Shown piece by piece: positions 41,621 to 49,153 of a DNA stretch of 64,000 nucleotides. Within the stretch, counting starts at the first letter, position 1, and each line of letters starts with the position of its first letter. Position numbers and translations under genes: made by a program. Below the pieces are notes generated by a model. That model was not told where the DNA came from, made no database searches, and saw nothing but the letters and a program-made list of their open reading frames with translations. Source of the DNA: CAZUMJ01 sp964621605 (GTDB lineage Bacteria; Actinomycetota; Acidimicrobiia; Acidimicrobiales; Iamiaceae); NCBI GenBank assembly GCA_964621605.1, contig CAZUMJ010000009.1, forward strand, positions 23,225 to 87,224, given 5' to 3'.

Positions 41621-44116
41621 ATGGCCCCTGAGCGGACCACACCATTGCACGCGCCCCCGGAGCCACCTGGGGCGACGCCGCGCGACCTGATCCTCGTCGC
41701 CGGCATCCCAAGTGTCCTTGCGATCATCATCGCGATCCTGAGCGTGCGCTTCGGCGTGGTTCGGCGGCTCGCACACGCGCTGCTGAACGCACCTGGGCTG
41801 GTCAGCGGGCTCGCTGCGCTCGCCGTGCTCAGTCCGATTGCAGCCCTCGTGGTCGTCTGGTCCCGGCTGCACAGCGAGCACGAGGCCCACCTCCATCTCA
41901 CCGAGATGGCTCGACTCGATTCGCTCACGGGTCTCCCCAACCGCTTCGGACTCGATGAACGCCTCGCCGAGGCGGTCGAGTCGTCGCGCCGCACTGGCCT
42001 GCCGTTCGCCGTCCTGTTCGCAGATCTGGATCGCTTCAAGATCGTGAACGACACCTTCGGGCACGAGGTCGGCGATGCGCTCATGCGGTCCGCCGCCAGC
42101 CGCCTCCGCCAGGCGTTGCGTCCTGTCGACCAGGTCGTGCGCTACGGAGGGGACGAGTTCGTCGTCATCTGCCCCGACGTCGCGAACGCAGGCACAGGTG
42201 AACGCATCGCGAACCGCGTCATCGAGGCGCTGGAGCAGCCGTTCACCATCGGGCGCCAATCTCTGAGCATCTCGTGCAGCATCGGTCTCGCCCTCGCAGA
42301 TCAGCATGTGCTCGACGCCGACCAGGTCGTCCGCGACGCCGATGTTGCGATGTACCAAGCGAAGGGCGCCGGCCCTGGCGCGTTCCGTGTGTTCGATCGC
42401 ACGATCGGCGGCACGCTGACCCCGAGCGCCATCGAGGAGCGGCTCCGCAGCGCGATGGAGCTGAACCAGTTCCGTGTCCACTACCAGCCAGTCGTGGAGA
42501 CGGCCACCGGACAGATCATGGGCGTCGAGGCGTTGCTGCGCTGGAACGACCCCGAACGGGGTCTCGTCAGCCCCGACGACTTCCTCCCGATCTTGGAGGA
42601 GACCGGGCTGATCGTGCCTGTGGGCGAGTGGGTCTTCCAGGAGGCGTGCAAGCAGGCAATGCGCTGGCGCAAGGCATTTCCCGAATGCCCGTTGGAGCTG
42701 AAGGTCAACGTCTCTGCACGCCAGCTCTCCCAGGTCGACTTCGGAGACATGATCACTCGGGTCCTCGCAGAAACGGAGCTCCCAGCGACCTCCGTGTTCT
42801 TGGAGATCACCGAGAGCGCGCTCATGGACGACGTGTCGTCAGCCTGGTCCGTCCTTCGAGACGCCAAGACACGGGGCGTCCGCCTCGCGCTCGATGACTT
42901 CGGAACCGGCTTCTCGTCGTTGAGCTACATCCGACGATTCAGCCTCGACATGCTCAAGATCGACAAGAGCTTCGTGGACGGCCTCGCCCACGAACCTGAC
43001 GACGTCGCCATCGTCGAGCACGTCATCGGCATGGCGCGCGCACTCGGCATGGTGACGGTCGCCGAGGGCGTCGAACAGGCCGAGCAGCTTCGCCAACTCC
43101 AACAGCTCAACTGCGACCGCGCGCAGGGCTTCTGGTTCAGCCCACCCGTCCCTGCAGAGCTGATCGGACCGATGCTCACCGATCCCGTGCTGGCAGAGCG
43201 GTGGAGCAACGTGAGCCCCGCTGCACCCGTTACGCCCCCGGCCGTGCAGGGAGAAGCCTCGGCACCCGGTGTGCGTCTGACGCACAGTCCCCGAGCACTC
43301 GATCACCGGCGAGGTAACACGCCCGCCTCGCAGCATGCAGCGATCGACGCCGCCGGCGAGTACGACCTCCCGCCCATGCCTCGCCTCCCCGCGCCCGCCA
43401 CGCCGACGTTCGACACTCCGAAGAGCATTCCGGCCGCGCAGATCCTGCCACCCACCATGCGCCCGATGCAGCGGCTCACCACGCCCACAGAGCCGTCCAC
43501 GGTCCCCGCGGGGTTCACCGCGCCCCAGACGTTGCACTTCGACGGCGGCGTCGCCGGCGTGTCGCAAACACCACCGACGAACGGCCTCGCTCGATCAGAC
43601 GGGCCCCCAAGCGATGCGCGCGACGGCGACTCGACCGCACCGTCCGACGTCCCGCCAGCGGAGCTCACGCAGGCACCACCCGCAACGGCTGCCCAGCCGT
43701 TCGCTGCCCCAGAGGGCGAGTCCCACCAACGGGTCGCTCCGCCTCCCTCAGCCCCGCGGGGGCCGGGAGGCACAGCCGCACCGTCACGATCGGAGTCCGC
43801 GAGGCCGACATCGGCTTCCCCTAGCCCCGAAGACGATCCGTCGTCGGTCGGCTCCAACCACCTTGCCGCCCTGCCTCCACCGAACGTGCCCGCGCAACCG
43901 CGGGAGGCCGCCGCGCAGCGAGACCCTGTAGCTCCTCGGGCACCACGGGTCGCGCCGCCGCCTCTGGCTCCGCGCGACGGGACACCGGGCGCTCGGCCCG
44001 CAGTTCGTGTTCCTTCGGCCCTCCCCCAGCTGACCGAGGTTCGTCCGGCCGCGGAACCGCTCACGCAAGCCGCAACACCCGGGGCGCATGCCGCTGAAGC
44101 CGCTACACCCGACTGA
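41621..44116 (+). CDS. Dual GGDEF-EAL membrane protein with a long disordered tail
   Basis: An 831-aa cyclic-di-GMP enzyme with two N-terminal helices (about residues 20-42 and 55-80). The GGDEF domain keeps the catalytic GGDEF (near residue 177) and an upstream inhibitory RxxD site (RPVD) five residues before it. The EAL domain keeps EALLRW, NVSARQ, EITESAL, DDFGTG, the Lys in KIDKSF and AEGVE, so both synthesis and breakdown look possible. From about residue 530 on it is Pro/Ala/Ser-rich and disordered. ATG 41621 has AGGAG 3 nt upstream. It converges on the conservon operon 128 bases away. Confidence 0.92.
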   Translation: MAPERTTPLHAPPEPPGATPRDLILVAGIPSVLAIIIAILSVRFGVVRRLAHALLNAPGLVSGLAALAVLSPIAALVVVWSRLHSEHEAHLHLTEMARLDSLTGLPNRFGLDERLAEAVESSRRTGLPFAVLFADLDRFKIVNDTFGHEVGDALMRSAASRLRQALRPVDQVVRYGGDEFVVICPDVANAGTGERIANRVIEALEQPFTIGRQSLSISCSIGLALADQHVLDADQVVRDADVAMYQAKGAGPGAFRVFDRTIGGTLTPSAIEERLRSAMELNQFRVHYQPVVETATGQIMGVEALLRWNDPERGLVSPDDFLPILEETGLIVPVGEWVFQEACKQAMRWRKAFPECPLELKVNVSARQLSQVDFGDMITRVLAETELPATSVFLEITESALMDDVSSAWSVLRDAKTRGVRLALDDFGTGFSSLSYIRRFSLDMLKIDKSFVDGLAHEPDDVAIVEHVIGMARALGMVTVAEGVEQAEQLRQLQQLNCDRAQGFWFSPPVPAELIGPMLTDPVLAERWSNVSPAAPVTPPAVQGEASAPGVRLTHSPRALDHRRGNTPASQHAAIDAAGEYDLPPMPRLPAPATPTFDTPKSIPAAQILPPTMRPMQRLTTPTEPSTVPAGFTAPQTLHFDGGVAGVSQTPPTNGLARSDGPPSDARDGDSTAPSDVPPAELTQAPPATAAQPFAAPEGESHQRVAPPPSAPRGPGGTAAPSRSESARPTSASPSPEDDPSSVGSNHLAALPPPNVPAQPREAAAQRDPVAPRAPRVAPPPLAPRDGTPGARPAVRVPSALPQLTEVRPAAEPLTQAATPGAHAAEAATPD

Positions 44117-44162
44117 GAGACGACCAGTACCCGAGCCCCACGGTCGAGTTGCGCTGAGGTCG

Positions 44163-44259
44163 GGCGTGCGGGACGGCCGGGGTGTTCAGACCGCGGCGGG
44201 AGTGTTCAGCTCCCGGCTGTGGCGTGCGGGGACGCCTGGCGTGCTCAGGCCGCGGCGGT
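44163..44259. repeat. Imperfect direct repeat duplicating the 3' end of the GTPase gene
   Basis: Two copies of about 39 bp, 44163-44201 and 44221-44259, offset by 58. Both begin GGCGTGCGGG and contain TGYTCAGRCCGCGGCGG, with about 80% identity by eye. The second copy holds the stop codon and last codons of the GTPase gene. The first lies in the 128-base gap between the convergent genes. Confidence 0.55.
44197..44215. terminator. Hairpin between convergent genes, possible bidirectional terminator
   Basis: CGGGAG, a 7-nt loop, then CTCCCG: a 6-bp perfect GC-rich stem placed between the ends of the GGDEF-EAL gene and the conservon operon. There is no T-run on either side, so intrinsic termination is uncertain. 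Confidence 0.35.
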
Positions 44260-44838
44260 GGCCCGGGCGAGGGCGTGCTGCACGAGCTCGAGCAGCACCA
44301 TCTTCGTCGAAGCGCGGTCACGGGCGTCGCAGAGCACCACCGGGGTGTCCGGGTTGACGGCGAGTGCCTCGCGGACATCCGGAACGTCGTGGGCGACCTT
44401 CCCCTCGAAGCAGTTGACGCCGACGACGAACGGAACCTCGTGCTCCTCGAAGTAGTCGATCGCCGGGAAGCAGTCCTCCAAGCGGCGCGTGTCGCACATC
44501 ACGACTGCACCGATCGCACCCTTGACGAGGTCGTCCCACATGAACCAGAAGCGGTCCTGGCCGGGGGTACCGAAGAGGTAGAGGATCAGATCTGTCCCGA
44601 GGCTGATACGACCGAAGTCCATGGCCACCGTCGTGGTGGTCTTGCTCGTGGCGCTACCGACGTTGTCGACGTCTTCGGCGACCTTGGTCATCGCCGCCTC
44701 GGTGGTCAGTGGCTCGATCTCGGAGATCGAGCCCACGAAGGTGGTCTTGCCGACGGCGAAACCGCCGGCGACAACGATCTTGACCGGCATCGGTGCATTC
44801 GCACCCCCGGTTTCCTGTTCAGAGGGCCTGGAGGCCAT
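44245..44838 (-). CDS. Conservon GTPase (CvnD-like ATP/GTP-binding protein)
   Basis: A 197-aa Ras-like P-loop GTPase of the bacterial Rup/CvnD type. Walker A is GGFAVGKTT, and a Thr-rich switch I (TSKTTTTVAMDFGRI) and FGTPGQDRF (G3) follow. The G4 region is VGVNCFEG, without the usual NKxD, as is common in this group. In Streptomyces conservons this protein pairs with the Roadblock and DUF742 proteins to form a membrane-associated switch. ATG 44838 lies 20 nt inside the DUF742 gene; a later ATG at 44790 is an alternative. It is the last gene of the operon. Confidence 0.9.
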   Translation of the reverse strand: MASRPSEQETGGANAPMPVKIVVAGGFAVGKTTFVGSISEIEPLTTEAAMTKVAEDVDNVGSATSKTTTTVAMDFGRISLGTDLILYLFGTPGQDRFWFMWDDLVKGAIGAVVMCDTRRLEDCFPAIDYFEEHEVPFVVGVNCFEGKVAHDVPDVREALAVNPDTPVVLCDARDRASTKMVLLELVQHALARATAAA

Positions 44839-45148
44839 CGAGCACCCTTTCCAGAAGCTTCAGGTCCGGACGGTCGCCGGTCGAACGGGAACGGTTGAAG
44901 TCGACGTAGCCCTCTTCGGTCATGTCACCGACGAGGACCTTCGCGACCCCAAGGGGCACCGCCAGGTATGCGGAGATCTCCGCAACGGAGATCGGCGTGC
45001 GGCAGAGCTGCACGATCCGCCCACGCTCGAGCGTCAGCTTCGAGCTCATCTCCTCGCCACGACGCGTCGTGACGACGATCGTCTCCAACGGAATCTCCGT
45101 GGTGGACCGAGTTCGCCCACCGGTTATGGCATACGGCCGTACGCGCAT
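44819..45148 (-). CDS. DUF742 protein (CvnC-like)
   Basis: A 109-aa winged-helix-like DUF742 protein, the third conservon component. Visible features are the N-terminal MRVRPYAITGGRT opening, a helix block with RGRIVQLCRTPISVAEISAYLAVPLGVAKVLVGDM resembling a helix-turn-helix, and a C-terminal helix. A strong GGAGGT 6 nt upstream fixes ATG 45148. It lies 29 nt behind the Roadblock gene and overlaps the GTPase gene by 20 nt. Whether it binds DNA or only proteins is not established for this group. Confidence 0.88.
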   Translation of the reverse strand: MRVRPYAITGGRTRSTTEIPLETIVVTTRRGEEMSSKLTLERGRIVQLCRTPISVAEISAYLAVPLGVAKVLVGDMTEEGYVDFNRSRSTGDRPDLKLLERVLDGLQAL

Positions 45149-45177
45149 TCATTCACCTCCGTTGAAAGCGACTGACC

Positions 45178-45600
45178 TCATCGCGGGAGCGCTCCCTGCA
45201 ACTCTGCACGGAGCTCAGGCGTGAGCACCGCGCCACAGCGTTCGACCAACACGGCCATCTCGTAGCCGACAAGGCCGACATCGCAGTTCGAAGCGGCGAG
45301 AACGGTCAGGCAGGACCCGTCGCTGATACCGGTCACGAACAAGAAGGAGAACTCCATCTCGATGATGACCTGGGTTACCTGACCACCGCCGAACCGGCCG
45401 GCCGCGCCATAGGCGAGCCCGATGAGGCCGGATGCGACGGCCGCGAAGCGGTCGGCTGCATCACGGTCGAGGCCCGTCGAGAGCGCCATCGGAAGGCCAT
45501 CCGCAGAGACGACGACCGCCTCTTGGACCCCGGGAACCCGCTCGACGAAGCTCGTCACCAACCAGTTGATGTTGCGAGCTTCGCTGCTCAGCTCAGTCAT
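45178..45600 (-). CDS. Roadblock/LC7 domain protein (CvnB-like)
   Basis: A 140-aa Roadblock/LC7 (MglB-like) protein, expected to act as a GTPase-activating or scaffold partner of the downstream GTPase. The fold is visible: NWLVTSFVERVPGVQEAVVVSADGLPMALS, then ADRFAAVASGLIGLAYGAAGRFGGG, split by strands. ATG 45600 overlaps the sensor-kinase stop as ATGA, so the two are translationally coupled, which favours equal production. Confidence 0.92.
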   Translation of the reverse strand: MTELSSEARNINWLVTSFVERVPGVQEAVVVSADGLPMALSTGLDRDAADRFAAVASGLIGLAYGAAGRFGGGQVTQVIIEMEFSFLFVTGISDGSCLTVLAASNCDVGLVGYEMAVLVERCGAVLTPELRAELQGALPR

Positions 45601-48122
45601 GCTTGCGAATCCTCCGGCGTGTCAGTCGTGTCATCGGCCTGGCGCCCTCGTTGCATACCACTGCGGTAATTGGAGAGCATGGACCGTACTTCTTCTGGGG
45701 AGCGACGTGTGGTCGTGGCGCCGCGCTGGCTCTCACCCCCGGGGATGGCTCGCTTTCCGCCTTCCTTGCGCGGCACCCGCTTGGCGAGACCTCCCGACGC
45801 CTCCGCTGCGGCCGGCGCCGCGGGCGCCGCTGGTGCGGCGGGAGACTGGGGCGTCGGGCTCGTCGCAGGTGCACGTGACCCACCACGGGATGGCCCAGCG
45901 GGCTGCCGGCCGGCAGGCTTCGCCTGAGGACGCCCCTGCCCGCCGGTCGTGCGCCGCCGCGTACCCGATGGGGCGCCGTCGGCACCACGACCTTCTGCGG
46001 CCTTTGCGTCCGCGACGAGCCCGGCAACATCTGGCCGTGCCGGTGCCGCTGGCGCGGCAGCCTTCGACTCAGGCAAGGACGACAAGTCGTCTGGAGCGCT
46101 CGGCAAGGCTCCGTCGGCTCCAGGGGCGAGGGTGCCCGGGCCCGACTTCGGCTGGTCGGTGATCAGCGTGCTGGGCAAGGTGATCATGGCGGTCGTACCG
46201 CCCGCCGGGGACTGCATCAGACGAACCGCGATGCCGAAGCGGGATGCAAGACGCCCGACCACGATGAAGCCCAACGAGCGGGACAGTGCCAGACCGACGA
46301 GAGGCGGACGAGCAAGGAGGTCGTTGTTCTCGGTGAGCTGCTCGGGAGCCATCCCGATGCCGTGGTCGGCGATCGAGATGACGTAGCCCTCGGCCTTGGT
46401 CCGGTGCCCGACCACCTCGACCCGAGTGTCTGGTGGGGAGAAGTTGGCCGCGTTCTCCATCAACTCCGACAGGAGGTGCGCGATGTCGAGCGCCGCGTTC
46501 GATGCGACGAGCACCTCGTCGAACTGCAGCATGTCGATGCGGGCGAAGTCCTCAACCTCACCGACGGCGGCACGCACCACATCCGCGAGCGGAACGGGCT
46601 TGCCCCGGCGACGGTTCGGTTCGGCCCCGGCAAGCACCAGCAGCGACTCAGCGTTCCGTCGCATACGGGTAGCAAGGTGGTCGAGGCGGAAGAGGTTCTC
46701 GAGCTGGTCGGGGTCCTCTTCTTTGGACTCGAGCTGGTCGATGAACTCGATCTGGCGGTCGAGCAGGGTCTGGTTGCGTCGAGCCAAGTTGATGAACATG
46801 TCGCCGATGCCCTTGCGAAGCAACGATGCCTGCTCGGTGGCGACGCTCACGGCCACGGACTGGATGCCGTTGAAGGCCTCGGCCAGCTGACCGACCTCGT
46901 CTCGACCGGACACGTCGATCGCCGTGAAGGTGTTCGCCAAGTAGCCCACGTCGTCTTCGGCGGGGTTCTTCAGGGAGTCGACGAGGCGAGGCAGCTGCTC
47001 ACGCGACAGCTTGTGCGCGGCCACGGTGAGGCGGTTCACCGGGCGCGTGATCGAGCGTGCCACGACCCAGGCGAGGGCGACGGCAGCAAGCACGATGATG
47101 CCGGCGAACAGGATGAAGAAGCTCGCCGCTTGGCTCGCATTGTTCTGGAGGTGCGAGGTGCGTGACTCGAGGATGTCCGCGAAGTCGACCTCGACCTCGC
47201 GGTACTTCTTGATCGCTGAGAGGACGCTGCCTCCGACGGTGGCGGACTTCGACGTCACGAAGTCGGGCAATTCGTTCTGTGCCGTCGCAGGATCGCCCTC
47301 GGCAAGGCTCGTGAGACCCTGCGTCAGGGAGGCGATCTCGATGAGATCAGCACCAGACACGAGGCGCACCGCCTGCTGCAGCGTCGCATCGGCAGTCGAG
47401 TCGAGCACGTCCTTCTTGACGAGCTCGTCGTTCTTCGCCGTGGAGAAGTTTCCGAACTCGTTGCCGATCGCTTGTGCAGGCTCCATGGACCCGGACGTCG
47501 CATCTTGCGGGTCGTACCACTCGCCCTGCACCGTGTAGCCGATGAGGTACATGCCGCTGTTGGCGACCTGACGCTTGTAGACGGACAGCGCGTGGAAGCT
47601 CTGCAGAGCCGACACGACCTCTGGCGTGGAGGTCTCGACCACCAGGTTCTTGTTGGCCTCGATCAGGCTGCCCGCGATGCCGTCGTAGAATCCACGGGAG
47701 GCGTTCCAGTTCTGACCCTGCGCATCGATCTGCGCACGCTGAGCGCCGAGGGCGCCAAGGCGCTGCGGAACCTGCGTCAGCGTCTGCTGACTCGTTGGGT
47801 CCTTCAGCTGACCGCCGATCTCCTCGTACTCGGCCTTCAACTGCGTGACGCTGGCGTCGGTCGCTTTGCGCTGCGTCAGCAGCGCAGCCCGCTTCGCCGG
47901 ATGGCCCGCCAGCACCTCGACGGTGAGGATGCCCTCCATCTCGAGGTTGTCCGCGACCGTCGCTTGCGCAGCAGCCAGCTTGATGACCTTGGTGTCGCGG
48001 GAGCTGCGCCGGGCAGTCGACTGCCGCTGGGTCGCACCGATCGACGCCAACACCACCAAGGCGACCACGAGCGGCGCCAAGATTGCGATCAGCTTGTTGC
48101 GGATCTTGAGGTTACTGAGCAC
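45597..48122 (-). CDS. Nitrate/nitrite-sensor-like histidine kinase (CvnA-like)
   Basis: An 841-aa membrane sensor ATPase, first gene of the conservon. TM1 is at about residues 8-28. An extracytoplasmic helical domain resembling NIT (nitrate/nitrite sensing) follows, with NLEMEGILTVEVLAG and LLTQRKATDASV. TM2 is near residues 330-352, then HAMP, a long helix, a DHLATRMRRNAESLL dimerisation/His region and an HATPase_c domain (ELMENAANFSPPDT, DHGIGM). The last 200 residues are Pro/Ala-rich and probably disordered. GTG 48122 has AGGTG upstream. In known conservons this protein passes a signal to the Roadblock-GTPase pair rather than to a response regulator, and none is encoded here. Confidence 0.88.
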   Translation of the reverse strand: MLSNLKIRNKLIAILAPLVVALVVLASIGATQRQSTARRSSRDTKVIKLAAAQATVADNLEMEGILTVEVLAGHPAKRAALLTQRKATDASVTQLKAEYEEIGGQLKDPTSQQTLTQVPQRLGALGAQRAQIDAQGQNWNASRGFYDGIAGSLIEANKNLVVETSTPEVVSALQSFHALSVYKRQVANSGMYLIGYTVQGEWYDPQDATSGSMEPAQAIGNEFGNFSTAKNDELVKKDVLDSTADATLQQAVRLVSGADLIEIASLTQGLTSLAEGDPATAQNELPDFVTSKSATVGGSVLSAIKKYREVEVDFADILESRTSHLQNNASQAASFFILFAGIIVLAAVALAWVVARSITRPVNRLTVAAHKLSREQLPRLVDSLKNPAEDDVGYLANTFTAIDVSGRDEVGQLAEAFNGIQSVAVSVATEQASLLRKGIGDMFINLARRNQTLLDRQIEFIDQLESKEEDPDQLENLFRLDHLATRMRRNAESLLVLAGAEPNRRRGKPVPLADVVRAAVGEVEDFARIDMLQFDEVLVASNAALDIAHLLSELMENAANFSPPDTRVEVVGHRTKAEGYVISIADHGIGMAPEQLTENNDLLARPPLVGLALSRSLGFIVVGRLASRFGIAVRLMQSPAGGTTAMITLPSTLITDQPKSGPGTLAPGADGALPSAPDDLSSLPESKAAAPAAPARPDVAGLVADAKAAEGRGADGAPSGTRRRTTGGQGRPQAKPAGRQPAGPSRGGSRAPATSPTPQSPAAPAAPAAPAAAEASGGLAKRVPRKEGGKRAIPGGESQRGATTTRRSPEEVRSMLSNYRSGMQRGRQADDTTDTPEDSQA

Positions 48123-48172
48123 GTCGCACCTGCATTCGCTCCCACCGCCGCGGGGCGCGGCGGCCATCGCCA

Positions 48173-48244
48173 GTTGTTCAGCCCTTGGGTGCTTTTCGGT
48201 TCGTCACCATGAACCTTGAGCGTCCGCAGGGTGTTCTGAACAAC
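48173..48244. promoter_or_regulatory. Inverted repeat arms upstream of the conservon operon
   Basis: GTTGTTCAG (48173-48181) and CTGAACAAC (48236-48244) are perfect 9-bp inverted arms separated by 54 bp. The second arm is part of the 11-bp odd palindrome TGTTCTGAACA (48232-48242). Two sites for one regulator, or DNA looping, would explain this. It lies in the 5' region of the sensor kinase gene. Confidence 0.4.
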
Positions 48245-48323
48245 GCCGGGCCAAACGACCCAGGTGCTGGCTACGATGCGTGAGCCTACCCATCGGAGCG
48301 TGGCTTTTGGGCGGGAAGCCCTC

Positions 48324-48348
48324 GGGGTTCCTCGTGGGTGAGAACCCC
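48324..48348. promoter_or_regulatory. Dyad at the -35 region of the DUF4388 gene
   Basis: GGGGTTC, 11 nt, GAACCCC. The dyad ends 13 bp before the TAGCGT -10 element, so it covers where a -35 box would lie. It is a candidate operator; no known consensus is claimed. Confidence 0.45.
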
Positions 48349-48361
48349 CACAGCCGTGCAG

Positions 48362-48367
48362 TAGCGT
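48362..48367 (+). promoter_or_regulatory. Leaderless -10 element of the DUF4388 gene
   Basis: TAGCGT, 6 nt, then GTG 48374. The same hexamer followed by CTG occurs before the alpha/beta hydrolase gene. Confidence 0.55.
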
Positions 48368-48373
48368 CTGACC

Positions 48374-49153
48374 GTGGCCCCACTGATGTCCCTCGCGCCG
48401 GAGTTCGCGCCGCATTCCGCGCCCGACCTCCAGGGCAGCCTGCACGACCTGCCGTTGTCGGACCTCCTCAACCTTCTCGAGGCGACCGGCAAATCCGGCA
48501 TCATCCGGCTCGGCGAGCCGGTTGGCGCAACCCTTTGGATCCGTGGCGGGCACCTCTCGTATGGAAGCGCACCAGGCGTGCCGACACCGGGGGCGCTGCT
48601 CGAGGCCGCAGGCGTCGTCACGGCCGACCAGTACGCCGGAGCGGTGACGGCGACGAACACTGGGGACTCCATCGCCGAGACGCTCGTCGACTTGTTCGAG
48701 GCTCCGCTTGGTGCAATCGAGGCCCTCGCCCGCGAGCAGGTCCTGTCAACGGTGTTCGAGATTCTTGTCGTCGGATGCGATCACTTCGCGTACCACCAAG
48801 GCATCGAAGACCCGCTCGGCATCGCGGTTGCCCTCTCGCACGACGACGTGCTCGCTGAGGCCGAACGCCGTCGCGCACAGTGGCAGCGCATCGCGGAGCT
48901 CATCCCCTCGACCGGCATCGTGACCGCACTCAGTCGCCAGCTTCCGGGCAACAAGGCGGGCATCACCATCACCGCAGATGAGTGGCAGGTCATGGCGCTC
49001 CTCGACGGGTACCGAACCGTCGCTGACGTGATCGCCGAGCTCGGGCAAAGCGCCTTCGAGGTGTGCGGCGTGCTCTACGAGCTCCTCCGTGCGGGCACGG
49101 TGGTAGTCGTCGGCGACGTCGACTCCGACGATGACGTCATCGATGTCGGCTGA
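48374..49153 (+). CDS. DUF4388 (PATAN-like) domain protein
   Basis: A 259-aa cytosolic protein. The N-terminal part (LQGSLHDLPLSDLLNLLEATGKSG, in two helices, then IRLGEPVGATLWIRGGHLSYG) matches DUF4388, a signalling domain found next to response regulators, GTPases and Roadblock proteins. A C-terminal winged-helix-like segment (QVMALLDGYRTVADVIAELGQ) resembles a PqqD-like or DNA-binding fold. GTG 48374 is supported by the leaderless promoter. It diverges from the conservon operon across 251 bases with two candidate operators, so it may belong to the same circuit. Confidence 0.82.
   Translation: MAPLMSLAPEFAPHSAPDLQGSLHDLPLSDLLNLLEATGKSGIIRLGEPVGATLWIRGGHLSYGSAPGVPTPGALLEAAGVVTADQYAGAVTATNTGDSIAETLVDLFEAPLGAIEALAREQVLSTVFEILVVGCDHFAYHQGIEDPLGIAVALSHDDVLAEAERRRAQWQRIAELIPSTGIVTALSRQLPGNKAGITITADEWQVMALLDGYRTVADVIAELGQSAFEVCGVLYELLRAGTVVVVGDVDSDDDVIDVG

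Noticed and set aside
48232..48242. TGTTCTGAACA as a LexA/SOS box
   Set aside because: The actinobacterial SOS box has GAAC-N4-GTTC; here the half sites face the other way, with a one-base centre.
48280..48858. Plus-strand frame with a GTG at 48280 and a TACGAT nearby, before the DUF4388 gene
   Set aside because: It overlaps the DUF4388 gene in another frame, the TACGAT is only 2 nt from the GTG, and the protein is Arg/Pro-rich without domains.
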